From an uncultured bacterium (GTDB taxonomy: Bacteria; Cyanobacteriota; Vampirovibrionia; Gastranaerophilales; Gastranaerophilaceae): DNA of 13,420 nt. Shown in pieces: positions 6,521-13,420 of this stretch (position 1 is its first letter; each line of letters opens with the position of its first letter). A model generated the notes under the pieces. The model had not been told where the DNA came from and ran no database searches. It saw nothing but the letters and a program-made list of their open reading frames with translations. The DNA lies in the NCBI GenBank assembly GCA_949288685.1, contig CASELB010000053.1, positions 1 to 13,420 on the forward strand. Reading direction: 5' to 3'. Made by a program: the position numbers and the translations under genes.

Positions 6521-7600
6521 ATGGAAAATATTAATGTTTCTCGTATAATTGCAGGGCTGCAGGGACAAAACTTATACACAGGTATACGTACTGCGGGGGC
6601 AGATGTAACAGGTTCTAATACCGGATTTTCTGCTGCCGCCAATACAAGTGCGCAGAACTTAATCCGAGAAATGCAAATTCAAACAATAACACAGCAGCAG
6701 TTAAAAATGAATTATATTGCAGGTCAAGAACGTTCCGCATATATCAAAATGCTCTTAAATTTGCCGCAATCACTGGCGGAATTAATGCTTAAGCTGCAGC
6801 AAAGCAGGCTGGAACGCGGGAATATAATGAATAATCTTCAGTTTATGCAAATTTTTAGCGATGCCGAGGACATTAAACAACTCATGCAAACTAACAAAAC
6901 CAATAATCAAACAGTCCTTAACCAGCAAATGCAGCAGCAACTGGATTTGATATTCAGCGGACTTATAAGAATGAGTGATGTTGCCTCAATTATACGTGCA
7001 AACTCACGTGCTGCAATGACCCAGCTAATAGCAGTTATGTCAAACGCCTCTAAACAAGGTATAGACAACAGCCAGATTTTAGAAACAATGAACCTTCTTA
7101 ATTCCTGTGTTTCAATGATTGAAGATAATAACCCGCAGTCAACATTAAAGAGCCTTATGCTCCTTTATCTTCCGTGGCTGCCATTGCCGCAGGGCGTAGG
7201 TTTTGAACTTGAAGTAGGTGCCCCGCCGGAGGAGGACGAAAGTTCCAACTCTGTTATAACAGTTCTTATCCAGACTAAGAATTACGGAAACGTAAAAGGC
7301 TCCTTAACCCTTACAACAAAAAATTCCGTAGATGTCTTAATCTTATGTTCCGAAGAATTCCCAAAAGAACTTTTAAAAAAGCGCCTGACAGATGAAATGA
7401 AAAATAACTCCGTACAAACAAATATCGATATAGAAACACTTATAACCAAACAGGAAGATAAAGACGAGCATCAGGCAAAAGTAAATCTTTCCGCAACTAA
7501 TGAAATGAACCCGTATCTGCTGCTAATGGCTCATTCATTTATCAGAAATACAATAATTATTGATAACAGCTACACAGTAGACTCCATGCCGGCAGCTTAA
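6521..7600 (+). CDS. Gln/Asn-rich protein with FliK-like C-terminal region
   Basis: The family is uncertain. The 359 residues divide into a low-complexity N-terminus (1-45, Gly/Ser/Ala/Thr-rich), a long helical Gln-, Asn- and Met-rich middle (about 45-210, with stretches such as TITQQQL and NQQMQQQLD), and a beta-rich C-terminal region. There, LPWLPLPQGVGFELEVG (217-233) and ITVLIQTKNYGNVKGSLTLTTKNSVDVLILC (246-276), followed by PKELLKKRLTDEM, resemble the C-terminal domain of flagellar hook-length control protein FliK: an opening 'LPL' strand, 'T-x-N-x-G-x-V' and a trailing helix. FliK itself is secreted and measures hook length. No other flagellar gene is in this window, so the match is tentative and could reflect a similar beta fold. 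There is no signal peptide or clear membrane span. ATG 6521 is the first start after an in-frame TAA. The stop codon abuts the stop of the convergent yhaN gene with no spacer. Confidence 0.72.
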   Translation: MENINVSRIIAGLQGQNLYTGIRTAGADVTGSNTGFSAAANTSAQNLIREMQIQTITQQQLKMNYIAGQERSAYIKMLLNLPQSLAELMLKLQQSRLERGNIMNNLQFMQIFSDAEDIKQLMQTNKTNNQTVLNQQMQQQLDLIFSGLIRMSDVASIIRANSRAAMTQLIAVMSNASKQGIDNSQILETMNLLNSCVSMIEDNNPQSTLKSLMLLYLPWLPLPQGVGFELEVGAPPEEDESSNSVITVLIQTKNYGNVKGSLTLTTKNSVDVLILCSEEFPKELLKKRLTDEMKNNSVQTNIDIETLITKQEDKDEHQAKVNLSATNEMNPYLLLMAHSFIRNTIIIDNSYTVDSMPAA

Positions 7601-10147
7601 TTAAATATCAACAATATTAATTTCCGCATTAATTTCTTTAACCAAAGACAGAATATAATCCCTGTGGCAGGTAAAAAACAGTACCTGATTTGTTTTCGCA
7701 AATTCTTTCAAGGCATTCAGTACAGCACATAGTCTTTCTCTGTCAAAATTTACAAAAGCATCGTCAATAATTAACGGTAAACGGTATTTAGAGCCGTCAC
7801 TTCCATAATTCAAAGCATACCCGAGTCTGAATGCCAGATACAACTGTTCACGCGTACCGCGGCTCAGTTCCGCGTCCTGTTTTATCTCTCCGTCCTTACT
7901 GGTAATAGTTTTACCGGCAAAATTTGCATTTATATATTTTCCGCCCGTTATTTCTCTTAAAAGTTTTTCTGCGCTCATTAAATTAGGCTCTATAGAACGC
8001 TGTTTTTTCTCAGCATAATCAATTATATTTAGAGCCAATTTCTTTGAGTATAAATCACTTATAATATCATTAAGCCTGTTTTGCATTAAATTCTTTTCGT
8101 TTCTTAACCCTACAATGCCTTCAAACTCTTCAAGCCCGCGCTTTTCCTGCAACAGACCGGCATGTTCTCTTATAAGTTCTTCCTTAACAGCAACAAGCTC
8201 TTCTAACGTTCTGTCAGGAGATGTATCTTTTAACGGAATTTGTGAAATTTTTTGTTCTAAGTCGCTTATTCTTAAAATATTATCATCAATTTTATTTTTA
8301 TACTTATCATTCTCTTCAATCAAAGATTGTACTTCGGAAATCTTTGCCCCTAAAGCTGACGGATTAATCGTATTATCAAGTTCCGCTGCCGTTAAAAAAT
8401 TTACAAAATTTTGAAAATAATTATCACATTCCTTTTCTAATTCAAGTTTACGTGAATTTCCCGAATTTGCCTGCGCTATAAGTTCTCTTACCGAACGGAT
8501 TTCTGCCAGCATATCTAAAAAATTTTTTGCCGGAAGAATTTTCCCGTCAATAGTCGTTAAGGCGTTTAAAACAGTAGTATTTTCATCAATATTTTTAGAG
8601 GCAACAGCTTTCTTTTCTTCTGTAATCGCTCTTTCTGCTTCATAATCTGCAACTTTTTGTTTTTTATTATTAATATCAGCTACTAATGACTTATATTCAT
8701 TTAATCTGCTTTCCGTTTCAAACACAATTTGATTAAGCGAAGATACAGTTTCTAAAAATTCATCTCTGTCTAAAACCGGCATAACACGATTTTTCAAATA
8801 ACCATATATTTCTTTAGCCTTATCATTCCCGCCACTCAGGAACAAAGAAGAAATCCCCGGCACGCACAAAATCACACCCGATACAATAACCGGCAGCCCT
8901 GCCCAACCATAACGCAGCAATATATATACACCAAGTCCGATAAGAAATACTGCAATGATAAGATTGAAAATAGCTGAAAGAAGATTTTTCTTTCCGCCGG
9001 TATTGTCCGATAAATCCGCAAGACTTGTGACTCCTGCTTTTAATTCATTTAAAGCCCTTTCATATTTTTCACCATCTGTAATGTGTAATATTTCACACTT
9101 AGATTTCAGATTATTAATCTCAATTTCCAACTCTTGAAGATTTTTACTAATATCCTGTATCTTATCATCCAGATTAGATAACATATTCTTTTTATTATTA
9201 ATCTCTTCAAGGTAATTTCTTACCTGCTCTTCTCTTTCTCGTGAAACATCAATATTTTCAACTTGTTCCGGCATAACAGCAATATTGTATCTTAATTTTA
9301 TACCGGTTATACTTTCATCTATTTGACGCGGAATTTGAGAAAGAACAATATTATTAATTTCTTCTAAATACCCTGAAATAAGTGCGGCTCTGGTCGCTAT
9401 ATCATAAAAAATCTGTTTGTTATCAAAAAGTTTCCGGTTAAATGACTTCTTTAATGTTTCAGTCTCGTTCAAAAGCTCGGACATCTGTTCTTTAAGAGCT
9501 TGTCCGGCAATAAATTTTTCTTTATCATCTATTAATTTTTGCGTATTTTCTATTGCCGCAAAAACCGTATTAATAGCTGACGTAACCTTTGCATATTCTT
9601 CTTCTTTACCCGACAGGTCACGGATTTTTGCTTCAATATCCGCAATATCTGTTACAATCCCGCACAGCTTTTTATTCGGCTTTCCGGCGCCTGTCAAATA
9701 TTCCTTTAACTCTTCTTCCAGTCTCGATTTATACTCTGCAAGCACCGGGGCATTGTGATCCTGAATCAGACTAAATAATTCAGAATCAATATTATTAATA
9801 TCTCCGAGATTTATAGTAAACGCTCTCTGATAGAAGTTTTGGTCAAATCCTTCCAACACCTCTTCAATACTTTTATTTTCCGGGGCAAGTACTTTTAAAC
9901 GTGCATTTTTACTTTTTTTACCTTCAACCTTAATTTGATATTTTGTTCCCGATTTCGTTAATTCAATATCGCCGGTTAAATCTTTAGGCGCAAATAACGC
10001 GTCTTTCAGAAACTTCATCATGGTACTTTTACCGGCTTCATTTGCACCGCAGACGACATTAAACCCATCACTAAAATCTTTCAACGGAAGTGTTTGACCG
10101 TTTACTGAATTGATTTTTACGGAATTTATAACAAGTTTGTTAGTCAT
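7601..10147 (-). CDS. yhaN: YhaN-type Rad50/SbcC-like ATPase with membrane hairpin
   Basis: This is a large SMC-like ATPase, partner of the YhaO nuclease encoded just upstream, expected to process or repair DNA ends. In 848 residues it has an N-terminal head with Walker A GANEAGKST (34-42), long coiled coils (about 165-380 and 445-715), and a C-terminal head with ABC signature LSRGTREQLYLA (761-772), Walker B PLIIDDAFVNFD (791-802) and the TCHRDY switch histidine (H828). The 'NEAGKST' and 'SRGTREQLYLA' wording is that of the YhaN branch rather than classic SbcC. No zinc-hook CxxC is present at the coil apex. Instead two hydrophobic segments (about 388-411 and 417-437) form a probable membrane hairpin. 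I chose ATG 10147 because GGAGGTG lies three bases before it. A TTG 39 bases further upstream has no such support and would overlap yhaO more. It overlaps the yhaO stop by eight bases (ATGACTAA). Confidence 0.9.
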   Translation of the reverse strand: MTNKLVINSVKINSVNGQTLPLKDFSDGFNVVCGANEAGKSTMMKFLKDALFAPKDLTGDIELTKSGTKYQIKVEGKKSKNARLKVLAPENKSIEEVLEGFDQNFYQRAFTINLGDINNIDSELFSLIQDHNAPVLAEYKSRLEEELKEYLTGAGKPNKKLCGIVTDIADIEAKIRDLSGKEEEYAKVTSAINTVFAAIENTQKLIDDKEKFIAGQALKEQMSELLNETETLKKSFNRKLFDNKQIFYDIATRAALISGYLEEINNIVLSQIPRQIDESITGIKLRYNIAVMPEQVENIDVSREREEQVRNYLEEINNKKNMLSNLDDKIQDISKNLQELEIEINNLKSKCEILHITDGEKYERALNELKAGVTSLADLSDNTGGKKNLLSAIFNLIIAVFLIGLGVYILLRYGWAGLPVIVSGVILCVPGISSLFLSGGNDKAKEIYGYLKNRVMPVLDRDEFLETVSSLNQIVFETESRLNEYKSLVADINNKKQKVADYEAERAITEEKKAVASKNIDENTTVLNALTTIDGKILPAKNFLDMLAEIRSVRELIAQANSGNSRKLELEKECDNYFQNFVNFLTAAELDNTINPSALGAKISEVQSLIEENDKYKNKIDDNILRISDLEQKISQIPLKDTSPDRTLEELVAVKEELIREHAGLLQEKRGLEEFEGIVGLRNEKNLMQNRLNDIISDLYSKKLALNIIDYAEKKQRSIEPNLMSAEKLLREITGGKYINANFAGKTITSKDGEIKQDAELSRGTREQLYLAFRLGYALNYGSDGSKYRLPLIIDDAFVNFDRERLCAVLNALKEFAKTNQVLFFTCHRDYILSLVKEINAEINIVDI

Positions 10148-11345
10148 TTTCACCTCCGTAAATTTCCTTGCAAATATTTTCCGCAATCAAAACAGCTTTA
10201 TTTTCCAATAAACTTTTATCAACTCCATCCGTAAATTTAAAAAGTTCTGCAAGTTCTTTATCTGTCTCTTCCGAAATTACAGTCAGATCATTTTCCGCGG
10301 CAGCCAGAATTTGCGTTAACATTCCGCCTGATGATTTTATTAAATCAACATCCACATCATATACCGAATTATCCGTTAAATTTGAAACAACAATTTTCTC
10401 TGTAGATAATTCCTGTTTAAGGACTTCCGCAGACGTTTTCTTATACCTGCAAATCCCCTCCAATGTAAGATTAATAATTACAAGCTCTATACCGGAAGAC
10501 AGCCCGCTTAGTTCCGACTGAAGTTTTGTAACCATGTCCAACTCTGTCTCGTTCTCTGTCACAGAAACCGTTAAATCATAATATCTAACCTTATCACACT
10601 TAATAAACTCATTTGATACAATCCGGTTATTATCAACCGTTACATAGCAAAAGCCGTGCTCACCCGTATCCTTGCGCGAACGGGACTGAATAGTTCCGGG
10701 ATAAACTATCTTTCCGCCTGTATCCGGTTTATGGATATGCCCGAGAGCGTAATAATCGTAGTTTAGCTCCAAAAGTTCTTTTTCGGTACAAGGCGCGTAA
10801 ACATTTTTCATATCACCGGATTTGTCGCAATGAATCAATCCTATATTAAAAAGTGTTGAACTTTTTGATTTTTCAAGAACCTTACATGGTGATGCGGAAT
10901 ACTCTTTTGTTTTAAACCCGAAAGGATAAATTATTGCAATATCTTCACCGATTTTATTTTTAATACCAAGCGGTTCAGATGGTAAATTAACACCAAAAAT
11001 TTTTATATATTCAGAATTTTCAAACCCCAGTTCTTTAGTATAGGAAGATGCAGGGTCATGGTTTCCGGGGACAATATAAACTGCGGTTTTACAATTTTCA
11101 AGGCGTTTAAGATTATTAAACAAAACCAATCTTGAATGCAAATCATGCTCACAATCATCAAAAGTATCACCGGCAACAAGAACAAAATCAACATTTTTTT
11201 CTGTTGCAAACTCACACAACTCTGTAAACGCTTTTTCATGCGCTTTACCAAGTATCTCTTTCTGAGCGGCGGAAAGTTCATAATCAATATCCGCAAAAGC
11301 CCTGCCAAGATGTATATCCGCCGTGTGTATAAATGAAAATTTCAC
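10140..11345 (-). CDS. yhaO: YhaO/SbcD/Mre11-like metallophosphoesterase nuclease
   Basis: This is the two-metal nuclease subunit that pairs with the YhaN ATPase. All phosphoesterase motifs are present: D10-x-H12 in HTADIHLGR, GDTFDD with D60, GNHD (94-97), H172 in GLIHCD and G202-H-I-H205. Active-site chemistry (Mn2+-dependent exo- or endonuclease) is therefore expected. The 401 residues match the family (about 380-410). The C-terminal 150 residues are the capping and ATPase-contact region and are less conserved. It starts with GTG, the first start codon after an in-frame TAA, with AGAGGG at 11351-11356 as SD five bases upstream. It is 22 bases downstream of the GGDEF/HD-GYP gene with no terminator between, and its last codons hold the SD of yhaN, so the three genes read as one operon. 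Distinguishing YhaO from SbcD rests mainly on the YhaN-type partner. Confidence 0.92.
   Translation of the reverse strand: MKFSFIHTADIHLGRAFADIDYELSAAQKEILGKAHEKAFTELCEFATEKNVDFVLVAGDTFDDCEHDLHSRLVLFNNLKRLENCKTAVYIVPGNHDPASSYTKELGFENSEYIKIFGVNLPSEPLGIKNKIGEDIAIIYPFGFKTKEYSASPCKVLEKSKSSTLFNIGLIHCDKSGDMKNVYAPCTEKELLELNYDYYALGHIHKPDTGGKIVYPGTIQSRSRKDTGEHGFCYVTVDNNRIVSNEFIKCDKVRYYDLTVSVTENETELDMVTKLQSELSGLSSGIELVIINLTLEGICRYKKTSAEVLKQELSTEKIVVSNLTDNSVYDVDVDLIKSSGGMLTQILAAAENDLTVISEETDKELAELFKFTDGVDKSLLENKAVLIAENICKEIYGGEND
10151..10157 (-). promoter_or_regulatory. Ribosome binding site of yhaN inside yhaO
   Basis: GGAGGTG on the minus strand lies three bases before the ATG at 10147. It is embedded in the last codons of yhaO (Gly-Gly-Glu), so the two genes are translationally coupled. 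It decides the yhaN start against the upstream TTG. Confidence 0.7.
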
Positions 11346-11350
11346 AAAAT

Positions 11351-11356
11351 CCCTCT
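11351..11356 (-). promoter_or_regulatory. Ribosome binding site supporting the GTG start of yhaO
   Basis: AGAGGG on the minus strand, five bases before GTG 11345. The next codons give KFSFIHTADIHLG, which must lie at the extreme N-terminus in this family, so the GTG start is secure. The site lies in the 22-base gap to the upstream gene. Confidence 0.6.
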
Positions 11357-11367
11357 TTTAAGAAATA

Positions 11368-13173
11368 TTATATCATTGAAGATAACGAAGGTGCAATCTG
11401 TATAAACTTCCGTACCAAATCTTCATCCCACTGAATACCGGCACCACTCATAAGGATTTCACAAGCCTTATCAAGCGGCATACCTTTCCTGTATGGTCTG
11501 TCACTTACCAGCGCATGGAAAGTATCAGCAATTGCAACAATACGTGCTGCCAGCGGAATTTCATCGCCTTTTAGTCCTTCCGGATACCCTTTGCCGTCAA
11601 TACGCTCATGGTGGTACTTAACAATCGGTATTAATTCCCGCAAAATAGGATTTGGTTTAAGGACTTTTTCAGCACCTATTACAGGGTGTTGTTTCATAAT
11701 TTTCCACTCATCATCCGAAAGGTTAGATGTTTTACGTAAAACATTTTCAGGAATACCTATTTTCCCGACGTCATGAAGCAATGCGCCAAGTGAAATTTGT
11801 TCAATTTCCTGTTCCGGAAGATTAATAGCGCGGGCAAGCGCCTCGGAGTATCTTGAAACAGAGGTTGAATGACCTTTGGTATACGGGTCTTTTGCATCAA
11901 TTGCGCCGGCCAGAGATGTTGCAATTTCTGCAAGGTGGTTTGAAGACTTGATTTGCTCATTATTAAATTTATCAATAATTTCTTCCTCGAAGTTAACTCC
12001 AAGTTGCGCGTGACGCTTGGTAATAACTTCCGCATAAGACTTAAGTGCCATATCATCCCAGAAATTAAAATCTGAAGAACTTATAATAGCTGACATACCG
12101 TCTTTATAACCTTTTGCCTGTGATATATACATCGCCTGTTCGGCAAGAATCAGTAATTTTTCTTTATCCTGTGAACAGTCAGGGTATGTCGCAATACCTA
12201 CAGAAACTTTAACAGGTCCGACATCATCAATAAAACAGCAGGAAAGAGAATACGTAATGTATTCTGCAAGATATTTTGCCTGTGCAACATCGGTATCAGG
12301 AAGGATTATAGCTATTTCATCCCCGCCGTAGCGTCCGGCAACATCGTTTTCACGAATATTCTGGCGGACTTTCTCACCTACGAGTTTGATAACTTCATCA
12401 CCTTTGGCGTGCGATAATTCTCTGTTAATCTTTGTTATATTATTAATATCCATCATTACAATTGAAAGATATTTATTATTTTTTTCCGCCTCACCAAACT
12501 CTTTTGCCAGACGCTCCTGAAATCCGCGGTGATTATAAAGCTGGGTAAGCGCGTCAGTTTTTTCCATTTCGCCTGACTTTTCAAGCAAAATCCCGTTATG
12601 AATAACCAGACCTGTATAATCAGCAATAAAGTTATAGAGCGGAATATTCCGGTTCAAATTAGAGCCTGAAATAATCATCACACCTATAGTTTTGCCAAGT
12701 GAAACCATCGGGAGAATAAGTGCGGGTGAGTTATGGAAATACGCAAACTTAAGAAATTCCGTATCTTCGGTAATAATGGTTTCAGAATTTAAAAAGCACC
12801 TTACAACGGGATTTTCCGAATCATTAAGAAAAATCTTTGACGAATATATATTTCCGAGTTTATCCAGCAGCTTAAGATTAAGACAATTTGATTTTTCGTT
12901 ATAAATCCCTGTTGCAATAAAACGACAACCTACCTGGGGGGGAATAATTTTATAAACATAATGAATAAGAAGATGCGGATTATTAATCTTGTTTAAATCA
13001 TAGAAACCGGTCATAAAGGTTTCATAATCCAGTCCGTTATTTTGTCTTTCAAGCGGATTTGTAAACAAGCCTGAGCGGGGAGAGGACACACCTCCACGCA
13101 AAAGATTAACTTTTGCTATTAAGTCCTTCCCGTTTGGTGAAGATATTTTCTTTTTACTGTCTAAGTTTTTCAT
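11368..13173 (-). CDS. GAF-GGDEF-HD-GYP cyclic-di-GMP turnover protein
   Basis: This is a 601-residue soluble signalling protein that joins a sensor to both synthesis and breakdown domains for cyclic-di-GMP. A GAF-like domain spans about 48-197 and no membrane segments are seen. The GGDEF domain (about 203-365) opens with DALTQLYNHRGF and carries D242, N250, D259, the active loop GGDEI (283-287) and an exact inhibitory I-site, R274-E-N-D277, five residues before it. The D-I-D-x-F-K stretch is changed to D-I-N-N-I-T, so cyclase activity may be reduced. The HD-GYP phosphodiesterase domain (about 412-600) has H435, H467-D468 in LLHDVGKIGIP, HHERIDGKGYP (521-531) and VAIADTFHALVSDRPYRKG, all intact. 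The ATG at 13173 follows an in-frame TAA and seven T residues, with no SD in position. It is the first gene of an operon with yhaO and yhaN. Confidence 0.93.
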   Translation of the reverse strand: MKNLDSKKKISSPNGKDLIAKVNLLRGGVSSPRSGLFTNPLERQNNGLDYETFMTGFYDLNKINNPHLLIHYVYKIIPPQVGCRFIATGIYNEKSNCLNLKLLDKLGNIYSSKIFLNDSENPVVRCFLNSETIITEDTEFLKFAYFHNSPALILPMVSLGKTIGVMIISGSNLNRNIPLYNFIADYTGLVIHNGILLEKSGEMEKTDALTQLYNHRGFQERLAKEFGEAEKNNKYLSIVMMDINNITKINRELSHAKGDEVIKLVGEKVRQNIRENDVAGRYGGDEIAIILPDTDVAQAKYLAEYITYSLSCCFIDDVGPVKVSVGIATYPDCSQDKEKLLILAEQAMYISQAKGYKDGMSAIISSSDFNFWDDMALKSYAEVITKRHAQLGVNFEEEIIDKFNNEQIKSSNHLAEIATSLAGAIDAKDPYTKGHSTSVSRYSEALARAINLPEQEIEQISLGALLHDVGKIGIPENVLRKTSNLSDDEWKIMKQHPVIGAEKVLKPNPILRELIPIVKYHHERIDGKGYPEGLKGDEIPLAARIVAIADTFHALVSDRPYRKGMPLDKACEILMSGAGIQWDEDLVRKFIQIAPSLSSMI

Positions 13174-13394
13174 AAAAAAATCTTATGCCCACACCTTGCA
13201 ACTATTAAACAACCGTTAATATAAAAAATTGCCTTAATTTAGGAAAAAATTTACAATTATACACTTTATTTTAACATTTCTTTAGCAAGTTTCCTAGTGC
13301 AAACAAATGATATTTAAATACTTCTTAACAATTATCACGTGAAAATTAAATAGGGGATTTATATCACAGTTTACGCTAAAAAATTAAAATTGTC
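13174..13394 (-). promoter_or_regulatory. Upstream region of the GGDEF/HD-GYP operon
   Basis: This AT-rich 221-base stretch holds no gene that I can support. Reading toward the operon, the best -10 is TATAAT at 13256-13261, which would give a leader of about 75 bases, but no good -35 is at the right distance. A second candidate, TAAGAT, lies six bases before the ATG and would give a leaderless mRNA. The E-box-like palindrome CACGTG occurs near 13337-13342. I see no riboswitch fold that I can name. Confidence 0.3.
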
Positions 13395-13415
13395 ACCCTG
13401 AACTTGTTTCAGGGT
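13395..13415. repeat. Short palindromic element at the window edge
   Basis: A perfect 8-bp inverted repeat reads ACCCTGAA (13395-13402), a five-base loop CTTGT, and TTCAGGGT (13408-13415). It is strikingly GC-richer than its surroundings. The wording CACCCTGAAC...GTTTCAGGGTCT resembles short dispersed intergenic repeats that I recall from several bacterial genomes, so I read it as one copy of a dispersed repeat, possibly cut by the window end. It has no following T run on the + strand, and on the - strand the next bases are GACAATTTT, so it could act only as a weak terminator for a gene to the right. Confidence 0.5.
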
Positions 13416-13420
13416 CTAAA

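Noticed and set aside
9417..9774. Open frames on the + strand inside yhaN (also 8115-8414 and 8955-9137)
   Set aside because: They lie antisense to conserved coiled-coil coding sequence, have Ser/Phe-rich shadow composition and no SD.
10148..10186. Longer start of yhaN from TTG at 10186, adding 13 residues
   Set aside because: The ATG at 10147 has GGAGGTG three bases upstream. The added residues would overlap yhaO further and precede the usual N-terminal strand of the family.
10168..10521. Plus-strand frame of 117 codons opposite yhaO
   Set aside because: It is antisense to the C-terminal region of a well-supported gene, is Ser-rich and has no RBS.
11003..11308. Minus-strand alternative frame within yhaO
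   Set aside because: It overlaps the metal-site motifs of yhaO in another frame. The yhaO frame is clearly the real one.
1..13420. tRNA, rRNA, CRISPR array, insertion sequence or phage genes
   Set aside because: No cloverleaf-type spacer, regularly spaced repeat, transposase motif or terminal inverted repeat pair was seen. Every spacer is under 250 bases.

Overview
The window is AT-rich and densely coding, with nine chromosomal-type genes and one small hypothetical gene, and no gene-free stretch over 250 bases. I see no tRNA, rRNA, CRISPR array, transposase or phage gene. The likely source is an uncultured gut-type bacterium, plausibly a non-photosynthetic cyanobacterial relative (Vampirovibrionia/Gastranaerophilales). 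This rests on low GC, a mix of Shine-Dalgarno (SD) and SD-less starts, a protein opening with the short 'SPVFRG' pattern that I associate with that group, and a GAF-GGDEF-HD-GYP protein. The assignment is inference and a marker-gene search would settle it.

Layout. Left block (133-3143, + strand): a MATE-family multidrug/Na+ antiporter behind a good promoter overlapped by two TGTAGACA boxes, then a 530-residue protein with the full length and fold signature of the hybrid cluster protein (Hcp/prismane) but with most of the metal ligands replaced. Second block (3121-5152, - strand): glmU (UDP-GlcNAc synthesis for the cell wall) translationally coupled to a GlcF/LutA-like two-cluster ferredoxin protein whose single CCG-type domain has lost its cysteines. 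That gene runs into the Hcp-like gene, and their 3' ends overlap by 23 bases.

Middle block (5282-7600, + strand): three lineage-type genes. They are a 92-residue protein with an Sm-like strand pattern and four cysteines, a 272-residue protein with two membrane segments and a DxNxNG calcium-loop-like motif, and a 359-residue Gln/Asn-rich protein with a C-terminal region resembling the FliK hook-length-control domain.

Right block (13173 down to 7601, - strand): a probable three-gene operon. A GAF-GGDEF-HD-GYP cyclic-di-GMP protein is followed by yhaO (Mre11/SbcD-like nuclease) and yhaN (Rad50/SbcC-like ATPase with a membrane hairpin), with yhaO and yhaN overlapping by 8 bases. The window ends in a short perfect palindrome (CCCTGAA...TTCAGGG) that looks like a dispersed repeat unit.

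The most unusual feature is the pair of convergent genes at 1551-3873. Both belong to redox metalloprotein families and both have lost the cysteines of their characteristic cofactor sites while remaining intact, full-length reading frames. This suggests repurposed protein scaffolds rather than decaying pseudogenes.
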